Assembly: GCF_041381155.1 (NCBI RefSeq)
Contig: NC_091134.1
Location: 55,377,944 to 55,441,943 of the forward strand
From: Argopecten irradians
Lineage: Eukaryota > Mollusca > Bivalvia > Pectinida > Pectinidae
Direction: 5' to 3'
Length of the DNA: 64,000 nt
In this document: positions 1-10,530 of the stretch, piece after piece
Layout: each line of letters starts with the position of its first letter
Position numbering within the stretch: position 1 is the first letter of the stretch
Notes under the pieces: generated by a model
The model's database searches: none
Told to the model about the DNA's origin: nothing
What the model saw: only the letters and a program-made list of their open reading frames with translations
Made by a program: the position numbers and the translations under genes

Positions 1-1217
1 AGGAAAAGCCGATCAAAGATTTTTTTATGATTAATTTTGAGTGAAGTTAATCGTACAATAACGTTGGCTCTTATATGAATAACTAAAAGAGTGAAATTCG
101 ATGTTTCAAATACTCTAATTTATGCTCTAATAGCAGGTATCTTCGTGTAATTATGAAAGAAAATCCACAGAGAAATAAAAGTTTCAGATTTTTTGTCGAG
201 TTCAGCAACGAATAAGCTTTAATTAGATAACATTTTCCTGTAGTCTGTATCTTTGATACATTGTGAATTGCAAAGTTTGTGACTGTAAAATGAAATTTTA
301 TGTTACAATTTAAGAAATCCTTGATTTGAGCATCAAGGATATGATGCTTGACATCCGTAGTCACCGATGTTTGATCATTACAAACATTGTGTTGTGTGTT
401 GCTAACCGAATAAATCGAGATACATTTATTGCAATACCGTAAAACGTTTCAACATGTGGTAGAAAGAATTTACTTTTGATATTATAAAAGATCATATAAT
501 TGAGATATTAAGCAAAACAAACTATTTTTTCAGACCGTGCGGTTGCTTTCAATTTTTAATCGATATACGAGTAGATACACCGATATTATAGATATATAAT
601 TAGCCATGCCTTTGGTTTGATGGTTATGTAATACCTTGACCAGGATGTTGTTTACCTGTACACGCCGCCATTCATCGAACTCACCTGCAATTACCTGGCC
701 GCGGGCAATTTGCTATTCGGTGGACTATATCGGGTATTTGCTATTGTCTTACTGTCAATCAGGTTAGGACATCCGTTAATTGGATTGTGATTTGAATTAT
801 GGAAACCCCGTACATCTATGCACTAGGTTTTTTATTGTCACCTCCATTTTTAAAATGAAGATGTAAAAGCAAATGGAAATAAAATATACCTGATCATACC
901 TAGGAATATATATTACATACACATATATATATGTCGTACACAGGTAAAACAAAAATGGAAAGTGACTTATTCAGAAACAAAAATGGTTCTAAGAACTATT
1001 TCAACTAAAGGTTTAACCTAAAATTATTCCAGTCTAGTACTGTAATTACGGAATCGTCGCATATAGCAATCTTCCGTAATTTCTAAGGTATTAGTATTTA
1101 CTGCATTGTATCTTAACGAAAATTCCAAATATCTACATCACACTAGCGCTATCGGTTGGTTTTGGTCGTGATTTACGGGTAGTGTCGACTACGGTTCAGA
1201 GATAATGAGCTAGGCGG
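1..1217. other. No gene seen; lies in the inferred UFL1 intron 1
   Basis: AT-rich sequence without a convincing coding exon on either strand. The 93-codon minus-strand frame at 83-364 has low-complexity composition and no recognisable family. On the minus strand this stretch is downstream of the UFL1 first exon, so it is most simply intron. I looked for the expected second UFL1 exon (beginning with an LSERNC-type peptide) and did not find it. Confidence 0.5.
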
Positions 1218-1330
1218 TCTCGTGGTCTTGTGATGTCAGAGTAGTCCGCGGCTACACAAGGTAAGCCTAGCACTATACATGTCTTACCTTGTGTAGCCGC
1301 AGACTACTCTGACATCACAAGACCACGAGA
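1218..1330. repeat. Fold-back (inverted repeat) with about 47-bp arms
   Basis: The left arm (about 1218-1265) and right arm (about 1284-1330) are near-perfect reverse complements around an 18-bp loop; both carry CGTGGTCTTGTGATGTCAG or its complement. This is the form of a miniature fold-back transposon. No clear target-site duplication was found. Confidence 0.8.
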
Positions 1331-1811
1331 TCAATTTCGTTAATCAAAACAGATTACGTACGTTATCAGAAACATATATATATATATTATATTTTTAACG
1401 TAATAATTCAATAAACTTGAAATACACAATATGTTTAAAAAAACATCAAATCTTTGTACAGTGTTGTTAAACTATGACCGATATGAAGGATTTAAACGTC
1501 CAACACAACCCTAATATGTAAGGAATTTTCAATAAATTTATACAGTGAATGCAAACTTTGGAGAAAAAAAACTGTAAATATAGTAACTGAAAACTATATA
1601 CATGTGTATATTCCTTGCTCAGTTGCACAGCACATGCGATACGGTAGCGATACAGTGACAGCGATACCGCCAGTCGACTATATCTTGGGAGCCGTGCTCT
1701 CGTTATGGGTGAGTGGTCAACGCACTAGCGAAGCTCGCCCGCCGTCTCACTGCGCTGTCGCCGTAGGGGGTCAATGAGAACAATAGGCAGTGGTATTTTC
1801 ACGAAAAAAAA

Positions 1812-2232
1812 TAACGCTTTCAAAAAAAATAACGTTTCCAACGATACTCTTAACGTGGTCACGTAAATAATCACATGTTCTGTTGATGCTAACAAAGTTT
1901 CACATAAAAATCACGTAACATTCTGGCAATAACATGGGAAACAAAATCATTAACAACCATTGCTGACACTAACACGTGAAATGAAATGAATAACAATGCA
2001 AAATAAATAATAACATCAGCCACTAAATCTAACATCATTTAAAAAAGACAAACGCATGCAAAGATAGAGATAACACAGCAGCAAAAATATAACGTGTGCT
2101 AGAAAATAATAACATGCTTTTAGTTTCAGATAACTAAAATTTTGATAAAAACAGTAAAACAGATATAACCAACATAAATATTTACAAAATCACGAATATG
2201 GTTAAAATAACAGTTTAAGAACGAAAATTAAC
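1812..2232. repeat. 20-bp-phased TAAC motif array
   Basis: A TAAC-like tetranucleotide starts at 1812, 1830, 1851, 1871, 1890, 1911, 1930, 1951, 1970, 1991, 2011, 2030, 2050, 2071, 2090, 2110, 2131, 2149, 2170, 2190, 2208 and 2229. Sixteen of 22 are exact TAAC; the others are TCAC (1871, 1911, 2190), AAAC (2050, 2149) and CAAC (2170). Intervals are 18-21 bp, mean about 19.9. The base after the motif is nearly always A or G. The roughly 16 bp between motifs show no obvious conservation. A very old 20-bp satellite in which only this core survives, or an array kept for helical phasing, would both fit. Confidence 0.75.
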
Positions 2233-2251
2233 AGAACAGGGCTACCAGTGT

Positions 2252-2276
2252 ACATTTTCTCCTCTCCTGTTACAGT
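2252..2276 (+). repeat. Orphan SINE tail fragment
   Basis: This short stretch matches the 3' tail (TTTTCTCCTCTCCTGTTACA) of the two tRNA-headed repeats at 23608 and 23841, but no tRNA-like head precedes it. Instead it abuts the right end of the 20-bp-phased array. Confidence 0.55.
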
Positions 2277-2701
2277 ATCAGTCTATCATCTATTAGTTAC
2301 TATATATGCTATACAATTTCTCATATCTTATTAAATAAAAACATCTTATGTTTTCATATGCTTTTATCCAAATGTTTACAGTCAGAACGCCAAGCACCTG
2401 TCAAATGAAATGCTATATTTATTGAAAGTCTTGACGTTTATACTACTGAGTGAGAAAGTTTACAACAAGAAAAACTTCAGTCATATCACATAAAGAAGTC
2501 TATATCCTAATTACATGGGCAAATTTAAGTAAAACTTACATGACGTTGTGCAATAACTAGTTACCATCTAGCTGATCAGAAACAGCTGTTGGGTTGATTA
2601 CAGCAGGCCTTGTGAATTTATGTATCATAACATCATACGTATCGACATTAAACAAACGATAAAAGTGAAAAGTATTATGTCTTTCTGCTGATATATCTTA
2701 C

Positions 2702-2778
2702 TTCTGTTTGGCACTTGTGAGCTGTGCTCTCTGGAAATCTGCTTGTAGACGTTTCACCTCTTGCCACAGGTCTGCCAT
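2702..2778 (-). CDS. UFL1: UFL1 (E3 UFM1-protein ligase 1), first coding exon only
   Basis: UFL1 is the ligase that attaches UFM1 to substrates such as ribosomal protein uL24 at the ER membrane. Reading the minus strand from the ATG at 2778-2776 gives MADLWQEVKRLQADF, then QRAQLTSAKQ, and the exon stops two bases into the next codon at a consensus GTAAGA donor (2701-2696). From memory, human UFL1 starts MADAWEEIRRLAADFQRAQ, so start, length and spacing agree. The peptide is an N-terminal helix. The second exon was not found, so intron 1 exceeds 2.7 kb and the rest of the gene lies left of the window. Only 25 residues are available, but the match is specific. No promoter element was recognised upstream (2779-3100). 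Confidence 0.8.
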
Positions 2779-3822
2779 GTTGACACTTTAATGGAGAGTT
2801 CCAACAAGGGCAGACAACTACTGCAAAATTATTCAACGGAAAAATAATGGCTATGAGAGATGCGATTTAAAACAGTCTACAGTAGAGATGTTAAATTAAT
2901 CTACTTTGAATCTTATGGAAAGTTGGGATAGGTGGGATTTTTTCTGTATTAGGTCAGTTATATGATAATAAATTTGAATACAGTACAGTAGGCCTACTAG
3001 ATCTAGCTATCAAACTTAAAAATCATCAACATGTATCGACTAATATTTTCTGAGAAATAGGCCTACGATAACAAACTCATTAATAATCATAAAAAAGTTG
3101 TCAGTTTGTGGACCATCTGTATACACAACTAGGGGTTGTAGGGAACTTATATATGCATGGAGTTTCAAGAAGATCTAGGCCTACCGAGTTGGGTTTTTTT
3201 CTTTCCTTTTTGTTGTTTTGTGTGTGTTTTATTATGATAATTATTTTGAGTAATAGAGGCAACAAGAATTGTTTACGGACCACGAACGAAATGTGAATTA
3301 AGGGATGGATTGGTATACATACAATGTACATCTTAAACCTTTTTAAAAAGAATAAGGTTATGCGGCGCATAGAACATTAAATTAACGTATATAATATTCT
3401 CAAATCATAAAGACATTGGTGAAAATTATTGCTGTTTCATGTGTTCAGTCCTGCTTTGGACGAACCTTTACTACACTACTATGTAATCTGTATCGTCATT
3501 AATCAGAACAGACACCAGTACAATTGATGACTTCCTCTTACCACTAATAATATGAAATCGTTGGCAATATACCAACTGTTAACATATGTCTCTCTGCATT
3601 TACGAATAAACATGATATCAGACTGTGCAGTGAACTGTGATAACATTACAATGTAGGGGATACATCAAATGAAAGAGTATTATGCAATTCTCCTTTTAAA
3701 ACTATTCACAACAGCATATTGTAACGCACGAGGCTATGTGATAGTTTTTTGTGTGGTCTGTACGTATAGTTAATGGGAGATAACGGTGTAAATACCATGT
3801 TAATGCACAATGAACATGGGTG
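2779..3822. other. Non-coding; upstream flank of UFL1
   Basis: This holds the 5' side of UFL1 on the minus strand and AT-rich sequence. The overlapping short frames at 3101-3370 on both strands are low-complexity and resemble no family. No TATA box or clear promoter motif stands out. Confidence 0.4.
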
Positions 3823-3830
3823 TGGAACAG

Positions 3831-3966
3831 CACAGGGACCTGGCACGAATTTTTTAACCAACATTATTTACTGGTAGAGTATATATATATATAATCAGAA
3901 ACATATATACATATATTTTTCTGATATAATATACTGTTGGTTAAAAAATTCGTACCGGTCCCTGTG
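3831..3966. mobile_element. Short hAT-type MITE with 8-bp target duplication
   Basis: A 136-bp palindromic element. The left end begins CACAGGGACCTGGCACGAA, and the right end is its near complement, ending CCTGTG at 3966. It is flanked by an exact 8-bp direct repeat TGGAACAG (3823-3830 and 3967-3974). An 8-bp duplication with short CA..TG-type termini is typical of the hAT superfamily. A longer member of the same family lies at 20990-21604. Confidence 0.85.
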
Positions 3967-4138
3967 TGGAACAGAAATTAATTATGCCAGGATGCCATTG
4001 AATCACAAAACAAACTGTCGACCAAACTTCATGTGATAAATCGTGAAATTACCAATAAAGATATAAAGTTTTCGTGTTATATAATTGATGGTGCATTATC
4101 ATATAGAAAATAATAGTTAAAAATTAACATGTACACTG

Positions 4139-5052
4139 CAGTGGCGTAGGAAGATGAAACGTAATGGGGGGGCAAAGGTCCTCAATATTTCGTAACAACC
4201 CCCCCCCCCCCCCCGGTCGGGCGCCCCGCACCCACAGGGGGTAATTGATCATTTTTCATATATCATTACATAAAATCCTTGTATATTTCTATAAACAGTG
4301 GTGTCGCTAACAGGAAATTAATGAATACGCAAATAAAGGGTATCCCCTGTGACATATTATGATATAGAACGACTGAGATGATTTTTACGATGGAATTTAA
4401 GGATTTTGCGAGCGCCGAAGGCGCGAGATTTTGATGTTTGGGGGGTCTCCCCCGGAGAAAAAAATAAGATTTAGAATGACTGAGATGAGTTTTACGGCAC
4501 ATTTTGTTGAATTAGCGATCGCCGAAGGCACTGGATTTTGGTGTTCGGGGGACCGGGGGTCTCCCCGGAGAAAAAAATAAGATTTAGAATGGCTGAGATG
4601 AGTTTTACAATGTATCTTGCTGATTTTAAAGCGTTCTTAACACGGTAATTTTTTCGATTTAAAGTTACCAACATTTAGAAATGATAATTGTGAGTTCATC
4701 ATATCATTATGCAACCCTGATCGATCTGAACATACCGGATTCACACTATCGGCACATTGTTGTGTAACTCAAAGTAATAATGAATTGAAGACATATAAAC
4801 AAATTAATCTTTTAAGAAGCATTTTTTAAAATAGTATAATCCCTTGATGGACATTTTTAGTCTTGTTCGTGTGTATTGAATTTTCATTATTAAAGGTTTG
4901 AACATTACGTGCTTGAACGTTTTAGGAAACGCGCCGCGCAGCGGAAAATTTTTCTAAAATTAAGTACAAAAATGTGCATGAGGACCCTTTTTTCTTTCAA
5001 ATGTGCATTTTTAGAACATTTGCACCCCCCCCCCCCGCTTCCTACGCCCCTG
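4139..5052. mobile_element. Non-autonomous TIR element with internal 115-bp repeats and poly-C tracts
   Basis: The left terminus CAGTGGCGTAGGAAG (from 4139) is complementary to the right terminus CTTCCTACGCCCCTG (to 5052), with one mismatch. CACTG flanks both sides and may be a 5-bp target duplication. Inside are C-runs next to both ends (4199-4214 and about 5023-5036) and about three units of a 115-bp repeat (4340-4630) carrying CGCCGAAGGC and GGGGTCTCCCC motifs. Short frames here are repeat-derived and not genes. The right part is repeated by the tandem duplication below, so a second copy of the right terminus ends at about 6597. Confidence 0.65.
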
Positions 5053-5750
5053 CACTGGATCTTATGCGAGTGTCCACGTCATATGAGATCTTATGAAATG
5101 AGTCTTAGAATGTCTCATTTTTATGTGTCTTAGCTATCAGAAATTATCGGGACAATTGTCATAAAAGATCTTAAATGAAATAAGCATACGTTTAAGATAT
5201 TTTACCAAGCTCACGTCTACAAGAAATCTAAACGATATGTCAAGGGAGAGACTTGGATAGGTATCTGGACAAAAGGAAGACTATTTATGTAAATGTTATC
5301 GGACAAGTGTACGGACCAGGTACCCCTGTTTGTCCCCTGTATAACAATAACAGCGAGTTTCCCGTGGTGGGGTCAACTGGACATACAATAGCCCTTTACT
5401 GTAATTATATATGGACAATAAAAGTGTCACGTTTGACATTCCCAGGGTAATTTACGCCCTAAAGGTTACAACAAATGTTGGAGAATAAAACAATTTGTAC
5501 TGTACATGGTGTATGTTCATGCCGATCAGCTGATGGTCAATTCAAGTAGCTCCTCCGACCCCGAAGTGACAATGATAAGGAGTTTCAGTCTGATTCCGAT
5601 TGCTCTTATTTCCAATCCTCTGCAATACCAATTGGGGATTTTGTAGAGTTAGCAGTGCTAACACCAGTGGGTTTTTTTTGCCACTTATTTACAGATGCGA
5701 CTGGTTACATTGGGTGTTGCCGCCATATGGTTCAAAGTAATGAAGAACTT

Positions 5751-5856
5751 AGTCCGCTACACCTGCCTATATCATTAGGCTTTTTTTTTGCCTAATATAT
5801 ATAAGACGAAAAAAAAATTAAAAAAAACCTAATAATATAGGCAGGTTTAGCGGACT
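5751..5856. repeat. Fold-back with A/T-rich loop, copy 1
   Basis: A near-perfect palindrome with outer ends TAGTCCGCTA and TAGCGGACTA; the arms include ACCTGCCTATAT and its complement, around a poly-A/poly-T loop. It looks like a small fold-back element. The second copy lies at about 7294-7401 in the tandem duplicate. Confidence 0.8.
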
Positions 5857-7293
5857 ATGAAGAACTATAAACTGTACATCGGGGTGTACATGGTGCAACG
5901 TAATGGAGAACTAGGCCGTTTTCGATTATACGGTTTGACTGGTTGGACCTAGTTGTTCGTTTATTAATTAAAGTACGAAGGCGCTGATTTTGATGTTTGG
6001 GGGGTCTCCCCCGGAGAAAAAAATAAGATTTAGAATGACTGAGATGAGTTTTACGGCACATTTTGTTGAATTAGCGATCGCCGAAGGCACTGGATTTTGG
6101 TGTTCGGGGGACCGGGGGTCTCCCCGGAGAAAAAAAATAAGATTTAGAATGGCTGAGATGAGTTTTACAATGTATCTTGCTGATTTTAAAGCGTTATTGT
6201 AATTTTTTCGATTTAAAGACATTTAGAAATGATAATTGTGAGTTCATCCTATGAACCCTGAAACCGCTGAACATACCGGATTCACACTATCGGCACATTG
6301 TTGTGTAACTCAAAGTAATAATGAATTGAAGACATATAAACAAATTAATCTTTTAAGAAGCATTTTTTAAAATAGTATAATCCCTTGATGGACATTTTTA
6401 GTCTTGTTCGTGTGTATTGAATTTTCATTATTAAAGGTTTGAACATTACGTGCTTGAACGTTTTAGGAAACGCGCCGCGCAGCGGAAAATTTTTCTAAAA
6501 TTAAGTACAAAAATGTGCATGAGGACCCTTTTTTCTTTCAAATGTGCATTTTTAGAACATTTGCACCCCCCCCCCCCCCGCTTCCTACGCCCCTGCACTG
6601 GATCTTATGCGAGTGTCCACGTCATATGAGATCTTATGAAATGAGTCTTAGAATGTCTCATTTTTATGTGTCTTAGCTATCAGAAATTATCGGGACAATT
6701 GTCATAAAAGATCTTAAATGAAATAAGCATACGTTTAAGATATTTTACCAAGCTCACGTCTACAAGAAATCTAAACGATATGTCAAGGGAGAGACTTGGA
6801 TAGGTATCTGGACAAAAGGAAGACTATTTATGTAAATGTTATCGGACAAGTGTACGGACCAGGTACCCCTGTTTGTCCCCTGTATAACAATAACAGCGAG
6901 TTTCCCGTGGTGGGGTCAACTGGACATACAATAGCCCTTTACTGTAATTATATATGGACAATAAAAGTGTCACGTTTGACATTCCCAGGGTAATTTACGC
7001 CCTAAAGGTTACAACAAATGTTGGAGAATAAAATAATTTGTACTGTACATGGTGTATGTTCATGCCGATCAGCTGAAGGTCAATTCAAGTAGCTCCTCCG
7101 ACCCCGAAGTGACAATGATAAGGAGTTTCAGTCTGATTCCGATTGCTCTTATTTCCAATCCTCTGCAATACCAATTGGGGATTTTGTAGAGTTAGCAGTG
7201 CTAACACCAGTGGGTTTTTTTTGCCACTTATTTACAGATGCGACTGGTTACATTGGGTGTTGCCGCCATATGGTTCAAAGTAATGAAGAACTT

Positions 7294-7401
7294 AGTCCGC
7301 TACACCTGCCTATATCATTAGGCTTTTTTTTTGCCTAATATATATAAGACGAAAAAAAAATTAAAAAAAAAGCCTAATAATATAGGCAGGTTTAGCGGAC
7401 T
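7294..7401. repeat. Fold-back with A/T-rich loop, copy 2
   Basis: Copy of the 5751-5856 palindrome in the second duplication unit, with a slightly different homopolymer length in the loop. Confidence 0.8.
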
Positions 7402-7674
7402 ATGAAGAACTATAAACTGTACATCGGGGTGTACATGGTGCAACGTAATGGAGAACTAGGCCGTTTTCGATTATACGGTTTGACTGGTTGGACCTAGTTG
7501 TTCGTTTATTAATTAAAGACGGACCTGATGATTTTATATTGTTTTCAGACGAGCCTTGACAAAACCCTCACAGGCCTGTATTAAAAACTGCAGGTCCGTC
7601 AAAATTTATACTTGAAATAATGACTTTAACCAACGGTCGAACCGGTTGTTCCGAATAAACGAAAACGGCCCTAT

Positions 7675-8440
7675 ATTCTGTAGATCGGGATGTACATGGT
7701 GCAAAGTAATGGAGAACTATAAACTGTACATCGAGGTGTATATGGTGCAAAGTAATGGAGAACTATAAACTGTACATCGGGGGTGTATATGGTTCAAAGT
7801 AATAAAGAACTATAAACTGTACATCGGGGGTGTATATGGTTCAAAGTAATGAAGAACTATAAACTGTACATCGGGGTGTATGTGGTGCAAAGTAATAAAA
7901 AACTATGAACTGTACATCGGGGGTGTATATGATTCAAAGTAATGAAGAACTATAAACTGTACATCGGGGTGTATATGGTGCAAAGTAATAAAGAACTATA
8001 AACTGTACATCGGGGGTGTATATGGTTCTAAGTAATGGAGAACTATAAACTGTACATCGGGGTGTATATGGTGCAAAGTAATAAAAAACTATAAACTGTA
8101 CATCGGGGGTGTATATGATTCAAAGTAATGGAGAACTATAAACTGTACATCGGGGTGTATATGGTTCTAAGTAATAAAGAACAATAAACTGTACATCGGG
8201 GGTGTATATGGTTCTAAGTAATGGAGAACAATAAACTGTACATCGGGGTGTATATGGTTCAAAGTAATGGAGAACTATAAACTGTACATCGGGGTGTATA
8301 TGGTTCAAAGTAATGAAGAACCTATAAACTGTACATCGGGGGTGTACATGGTTCAAAGTAATGAAGAACCTATAAACTGTACATCGGGGGTGTACATGGT
8401 TCAAAGTAATGAAGAGCCTATAAACTGTACATCGGGAGTG
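7675..8440. repeat. 46-48-bp minisatellite, about 16 units
   Basis: Direct tandem units carry AACTGTACATCGGGG, then GTGTATATGGT, then CAAAGTAATG. Some units have one or two extra G residues. Single seed copies of the unit occur just upstream at about 5863-5912 and 7408-7457, and the edge sequence GTGTTGCCGCC is also present at about 5713 and 8437. The array therefore appears to have expanded from pre-existing local sequence. Open frames across it on both strands are by-products of the repeat period. Confidence 0.9.
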
Positions 8441-8621
8441 TTGCCGCCGAGGATTGCAATGAGTTTCCTGTTGTTTGACGCCCGCTAACATCCAAAATTA
8501 CAACAACAAAAAACACAGACCAAATCAATTTACGATGACATTAATTATGCTAACAACGCATGAACCAAATGTCCCACTCTTAAAATATGACCAGTCGACG
8601 TGGAAAAAGAATCGATGTTTT

Positions 8622-8752
8622 ACAGGCACTTGCAAATTATAAAGTTGCTTTACCGGTAAAAGTATAACTATCAGTTATCAGTAGTCCTATCCCGTTAAAC
8701 TTTTTACAGCAAATGTATATGGCCTATACATGAATGGTCTGCAAGTGCCTGT
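8622..8752. repeat. Short inverted repeat, possible MITE
   Basis: ACAGGCACTTGCA (8622-8634) is matched by its exact complement at 8740-8752, giving a 131-bp unit with 13-bp termini. No target duplication is evident, so it may be a chance or decayed element. Confidence 0.4.
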
Positions 8753-9908
8753 GGATGTCCCGTGTAATATATGTGGGTGTCGTTATATGAAAGATCATAG
8801 TATCCATAGATTAATAAGTCGGTACTGGGATGGTAGCAAAAACTTCTAATAATATGGACTCAACCATTATCCGGATACCACAGTTAACCGATGTGATCAT
8901 TACCACAGTACGTATAGTATATCAACATCTTAAAAGTTTTCTCCGGGCGTTTCCCTCGTACAAGGTACAACAGGTCATTTCTAGTTCATATTACCCTTAC
9001 GGTTTCATATTACCACCCACTATGAAACGGTGTCAGTTGTGAACTATATCCTAGGACATTAGTAGACTCCGAACACCCAATGACCACTATACGAGCAGGT
9101 ATATATATATGATCTTCAGAACTTCCCTAAAGAAGCGTTTTTTTTTTTTTTTTTTTTGATAAAATCAATAATCACCAAGGAAACAGAACTTCGATAGGCT
9201 ATCCATGGGCACTTTACTCTATATTTACAGACACGTGTAAAGATATACATATATAATCCTGAAACCTCGATAAAAGACAAGAGAAGACTAAGATAGGCTA
9301 TGCCTGATGTCTTATCCAATTGACACATAACATCTTGTCAATAAAATATTTTGGAAGAAATTGAAATTGAACCTCTATAAAAGACAAAGATGTGACACCA
9401 ATGTCTGAAAACGTTTTATTACTAACAGTGGTGGTCATTCAAATGGTATAATAGTGGTGGCCATTGAAATAAAGTGGCTATTTCACAACTTTCGTTCTTT
9501 TCTTCATTACCTAGTTATCTTCTCTTGTGATAGGTATCCTTTTTATAATGCACGTATAATTATAGGTTATGATTAAAGTAGTTGTATATACTTTTGAAAT
9601 TCACAATTTCACAAAATTAATCACACCAAAAAATAGGGCAGTTTGATAAAACAGCGACAGTGATTTTGTTTTCGAAGAACAACCGAAAGAACTTATGAAA
9701 ATATGTATGCAATCTACTGAGGAAACAAGTAAAACCTTATCACAAAGAAAGATAACTTATTAAAAACAAAATCACATACTCTGTATCTAAATATCTGTAT
9801 AATCTTTCTTTAACTGGTAATAAATATTCTCACTAGCGATACTGTGAAGCCATGCTTAATCGGTGTGTTAGAAAGCTACAATAGCATACACAATACAATT
9901 CCCAATGG
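8753..9908. other. No gene seen; one poly-T tract
   Basis: AT-rich non-coding sequence. A run of 20 T lies at 9138-9157. The short minus-strand frame crossing it codes for a poly-lysine run and is not credible as a gene. Confidence 0.4.
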
Positions 9909-10527
9909 CACAATATCAGAATATAAAGCAGGCAATATAATATTATAATGTAAATTCAAAATACAAATAAAAGGCAGTAACTGAGATTACGGAAGCACAA
10001 CCATGGAATGAAGATTTTTGTATATGAAACAAAATATGGGTACATTAAACCAAAACATACGGGTACATACCAAAACATACGGGTACATACCAAAACAAAG
10101 GGAAAATGTAGGAGATTATACTGACAAATGTGAAAACCAAATTGTACAATACAAAAAAAATCAAACCTCGTCTTACTAAAAATTACAGTCAAAATCAATC
10201 GTACACAATATCAGAATATAAAGCAAGGCAAAATATTATATTATAATGTAAATTCAGTGGCAGTAACTGAGATTACGGAAGCACAACCATGGAATGAAGA
10301 TTTTTGTATATGAAACAAAATATGGGTACATTAAACCAAAACATACGGGTACATACCAAAACATACGGGTACATACCAAAACAAAGGGAAAATGTAGGAG
10401 ATTATACTGACAAATGTGAAAACCAAATTGTGTAATTTATCTTATGCATGTACAAGTTCAAAATAACACAACAATGCCACGATTCAGTAAAAAATCAAAC
10501 CTCGTCTTACTAAAAATTACAGTCAAA
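9909..10527. repeat. About 0.3-kb tandem duplication
   Basis: Copy 1 (9909-10193) and copy 2 (10204-10527) share almost all their sequence, starting at CACAATATCAGAATATAAAG and ending at ACTAAAAATTACAGTCAAA. Copy 2 contains an extra stretch (about 10433-10490) absent from copy 1. Inside each copy the phrase AAACATACGGGTACATACC is itself doubled. Confidence 0.85.
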
Positions 10528-10530
10528 CAT

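Larger units (their letters stand above)
4415..7518. repeat. 1.55-kb tandem duplication (two copies)
   Basis: About 4415-5973 and 5974-7518 are nearly identical direct repeats offset by 1543-1545 bp. Both end in TTATTAATTAAAG, then diverge. The break falls inside the TIR element at 4139-5052, so the duplication carries the element's right half plus its flank. The same 65-codon frame occurs in both copies (5253-5450 and 6796-6993). It shows no protein signature and I treat it as chance. Differences are few (poly-C and poly-A length, scattered changes), so the event is recent or the copies have been homogenised. Confidence 0.85.

Noticed and set aside
1812-2232. CRISPR array
   Set aside because: Only a four-base core repeats, the genome is clearly eukaryotic, and there is no long direct repeat or cas gene.
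5253-6993. Identical 65-codon frames at 5253 and 6796 as a duplicated small gene
   Set aside because: They are identical only because they lie in a recent tandem duplication of repeat sequence; there is no start context, family similarity or codon-level conservation.
8120-8491. Long frames on both strands across the 8-kb minisatellite
   Set aside because: Stop-free stretches follow from the repeat unit; the peptides are tandem repeats of one meaningless unit on both strands.
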